A model generated the notes under the pieces. It was not told the origin of the DNA, made no database searches, and worked only from the letters and a program-made list of their open reading frames with translations. Positions 62,577 through 64,000 of a stretch of 64,000 bases of DNA are shown here, piece by piece. The stretch is from Ichthyophthirius multifiliis (lineage: Eukaryota > Ciliophora > Oligohymenophorea > Hymenostomatida), in contig NW_004086450.1 of the NCBI RefSeq assembly GCF_000220395.1, forward strand, positions 1 to 64,000, in the 5' to 3' direction. A program made the position numbers and the translations under genes. Numbering within the stretch: position 1 is the first letter of the stretch; each line of letters starts with the position of its first letter.

Positions 62577-64000
62577 TATATCTTCTAAATTAAAAAAGCA
62601 TGTATTGCCAGTAAATTCATATAATTTTAAATACATGTATTATTCTTAAATTTTATTTAAGCTAACTTCTAAATATTATAAAGATTAATTTAATTAATCT
62701 TTAGTAAATTATTAATTATTCTTAGACTCTTAATATAATTATAATTATTAAAATAAAGATTATTTATATTTTTCTAATATCTATTTTTTAAATTTTTTTG
62801 TTAAATAAAATAAATATCGAAAAAAATAAAAAAAAGACTTAATATAATTCTTATTAGATTATATTTTCTTAATCTTATTCAAATATGTCTATTTTACCAA
62901 TAATATATTTAAATCTACTTTTCACAACATTATTATTCTAAGTGTTTGTTTCTTTAAACTCGACTGAACTTTAATCATTATCTTCTATTAAATATCTTGA
63001 AAGTAAAATTGCTTAATCTTCTTATAAGCTAAAAGGTTAATTTGAAAATATTGATTTAAGTTTTTAAATTTTTATTTTTCCGTTTTATTCTGTTTCTTAG
63101 TCAAAAATTATCTTTATATTTATTATTTTATAACTTTTAAATAAATATATATTTATTTTAAACATTTAATAAATTATCTAAATGAATTTTTTATAATCGA
63201 AATTTAAAATTTAGTTTAATAGCCAATTATTGAATATCTGAAGTTTAAATAGTTTTTTATAATGTAAATGATTTTTTTTTTAATTTAATTATGCTTAAAT
63301 TTCACTCTAATAATTAATTTCTTAAAGTGTTTTTAAATATTGAGGTCCTTCTAATTTTTTTATTTAAACATTTACACTTTGTAAATCTTATTTTTAAAAT
63401 TATTAATATTCTTTTATATAATTTTCATAATTCTTTTTATAATTTTCTAGTTGTTTTTTCAAAAATTCATTTTCTTTAATTTTATTTTCTAATGTTTACT
63501 TATTATTTTAATAATATATATATATATAAATATTTTCATTATTTATTTTAATACCATAAATTATTTTTCTATTTCATTAAAATTTGCTTGATATTAAATG
63601 ATCTCATTTTACTTATCTTAAACTTTTTTAGCTAATAATTTTTCTTAATAATGTCTATAAAAATGAAATATTTAAAAAAATAAAAAGTTATATGTTATAA
63701 AGTTTAGGAAATAATAGTAACCTGTTTAATATATGTTATTCTTAACTTTAATATAAATTATTTTTTTCTCTTAATTCTTTTATTTCTTATTTTAAACTTT
63801 AAATATATCTATCTTATTCTATTTAAATGTTTTAATTTTCATTTATTTGGTTTCTTAAAATTTAAAATTCGCTGGATTTTATATTAAAGTTTTATTCAAA
63901 TTCATTTCTTGACTTATTAAAAACAAATGGAAAATTATTATAATTTTATATAATTAAATTATAATAAAAAAATATTAATTATATATTTATAATTTTATTA
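62577..64000 (-). CDS. Coiled-coil protein, 5' part missing (window edge)
   Basis: Runs off the right end, so the start is not in the window. A clear intron lies at 63655-63721 (GTTACT...TTATAG). Upstream exon: charged coiled coil (NKSRNEFEQNF, NQINENQNIQIEQDRYIQSL). Downstream: more coiled coil (LENKIKENEFLKKQLENY), then a folded-looking part with ILLSRYLIEDND near 62990, similar to helix-turn motifs of EF-hand-like cilia proteins, and KYIIGKIDIFEQ. Another intron probably lies around 62720-62850; the stop near 62577 is provisional. Composition suggests a ciliary coiled-coil protein, but no orthologue is recognised. Confidence 0.65.

Overview
The window reads as ciliate macronuclear DNA. Clearly conserved proteins (V-ATPase subunit A, topoisomerase III, Cdh1, HRD1, UBXN6, peroxiredoxin) can be read only if TAA and TAG mean glutamine and TGA is the sole stop. 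The DNA is extremely A+T rich (by eye well above 80%), genes sit in A/T-only spacers, starts follow runs of A, and introns are tiny (29-116 nt, mostly GTA...TAG/AAG). An oligohymenophorean close to Ichthyophthirius or Tetrahymena fits best, and the very low G+C favours Ichthyophthirius. That is an inference; no telomere repeat (CCCCAA) is present at either end. Most large standard-code ORFs are shadows of real genes. I resolved about 24 genes and 52 introns by hand, and in almost every case the exon lengths sum exactly to a multiple of three.

Layout. 1-8.1 kb: LRR protein (-), a poorly resolved coding fragment (+), a PUB+UBX p97 cofactor like UBXN6 with a 23-codon TAA polyQ tract (+), and a PH-domain pseudokinase (-). 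8.1-11.5 kb: low-complexity, T-rich. 11.5-20 kb (+): a divergent UDP-HexNAc pyrophosphorylase, mitoribosomal mL41, V-ATPase subunit A with three apparent frameshifts, and a HIT zinc-finger protein. 20.8-30.7 kb: a 1033-aa unknown protein (+), an MFS sugar transporter (-), an unresolved gene (+), an HCNGP/SAP30BP protein (-) and a 199-aa coiled-coil protein (+). 31-37.2 kb (-): a 758-aa Q/N-rich protein and a 1047-aa potassium channel with a cyclic-nucleotide-binding-type domain. 37.6-40.8 kb: a cilia-like protein (+), cytochrome c (+) and 2-Cys peroxiredoxin (-). 41.2-49.9 kb (-): a coiled-coil protein, the E3 ligase HRD1, a MUL1-like E3 ligase and an allantoinase-like protein with degraded metal sites and a large insertion. 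50.3-58.6 kb (+): topoisomerase III with four zinc knuckles, mitoribosomal uL4m and Cdh1/Fizzy-related. 58.6-64 kb: a 2.6-kb gene desert, an unknown 388-aa protein (-) and a coiled-coil protein cut by the window edge (-).

There is no operon logic: genes on both strands are interleaved and each appears to be a single transcription unit. Loose themes are ubiquitin/p97 quality control (UBXN6-like, HRD1, MUL1-like, Cdh1) and mitochondrial function (mL41, uL4m, cytochrome c). The most unusual theme is four proteins from well-known families whose key active-site or ligand residues are changed: pseudokinase, UAP-like, allantoinase-like and the channel's cNBD. I see no CRISPR, rRNA, tRNA, transposon or clear new multi-gene system.
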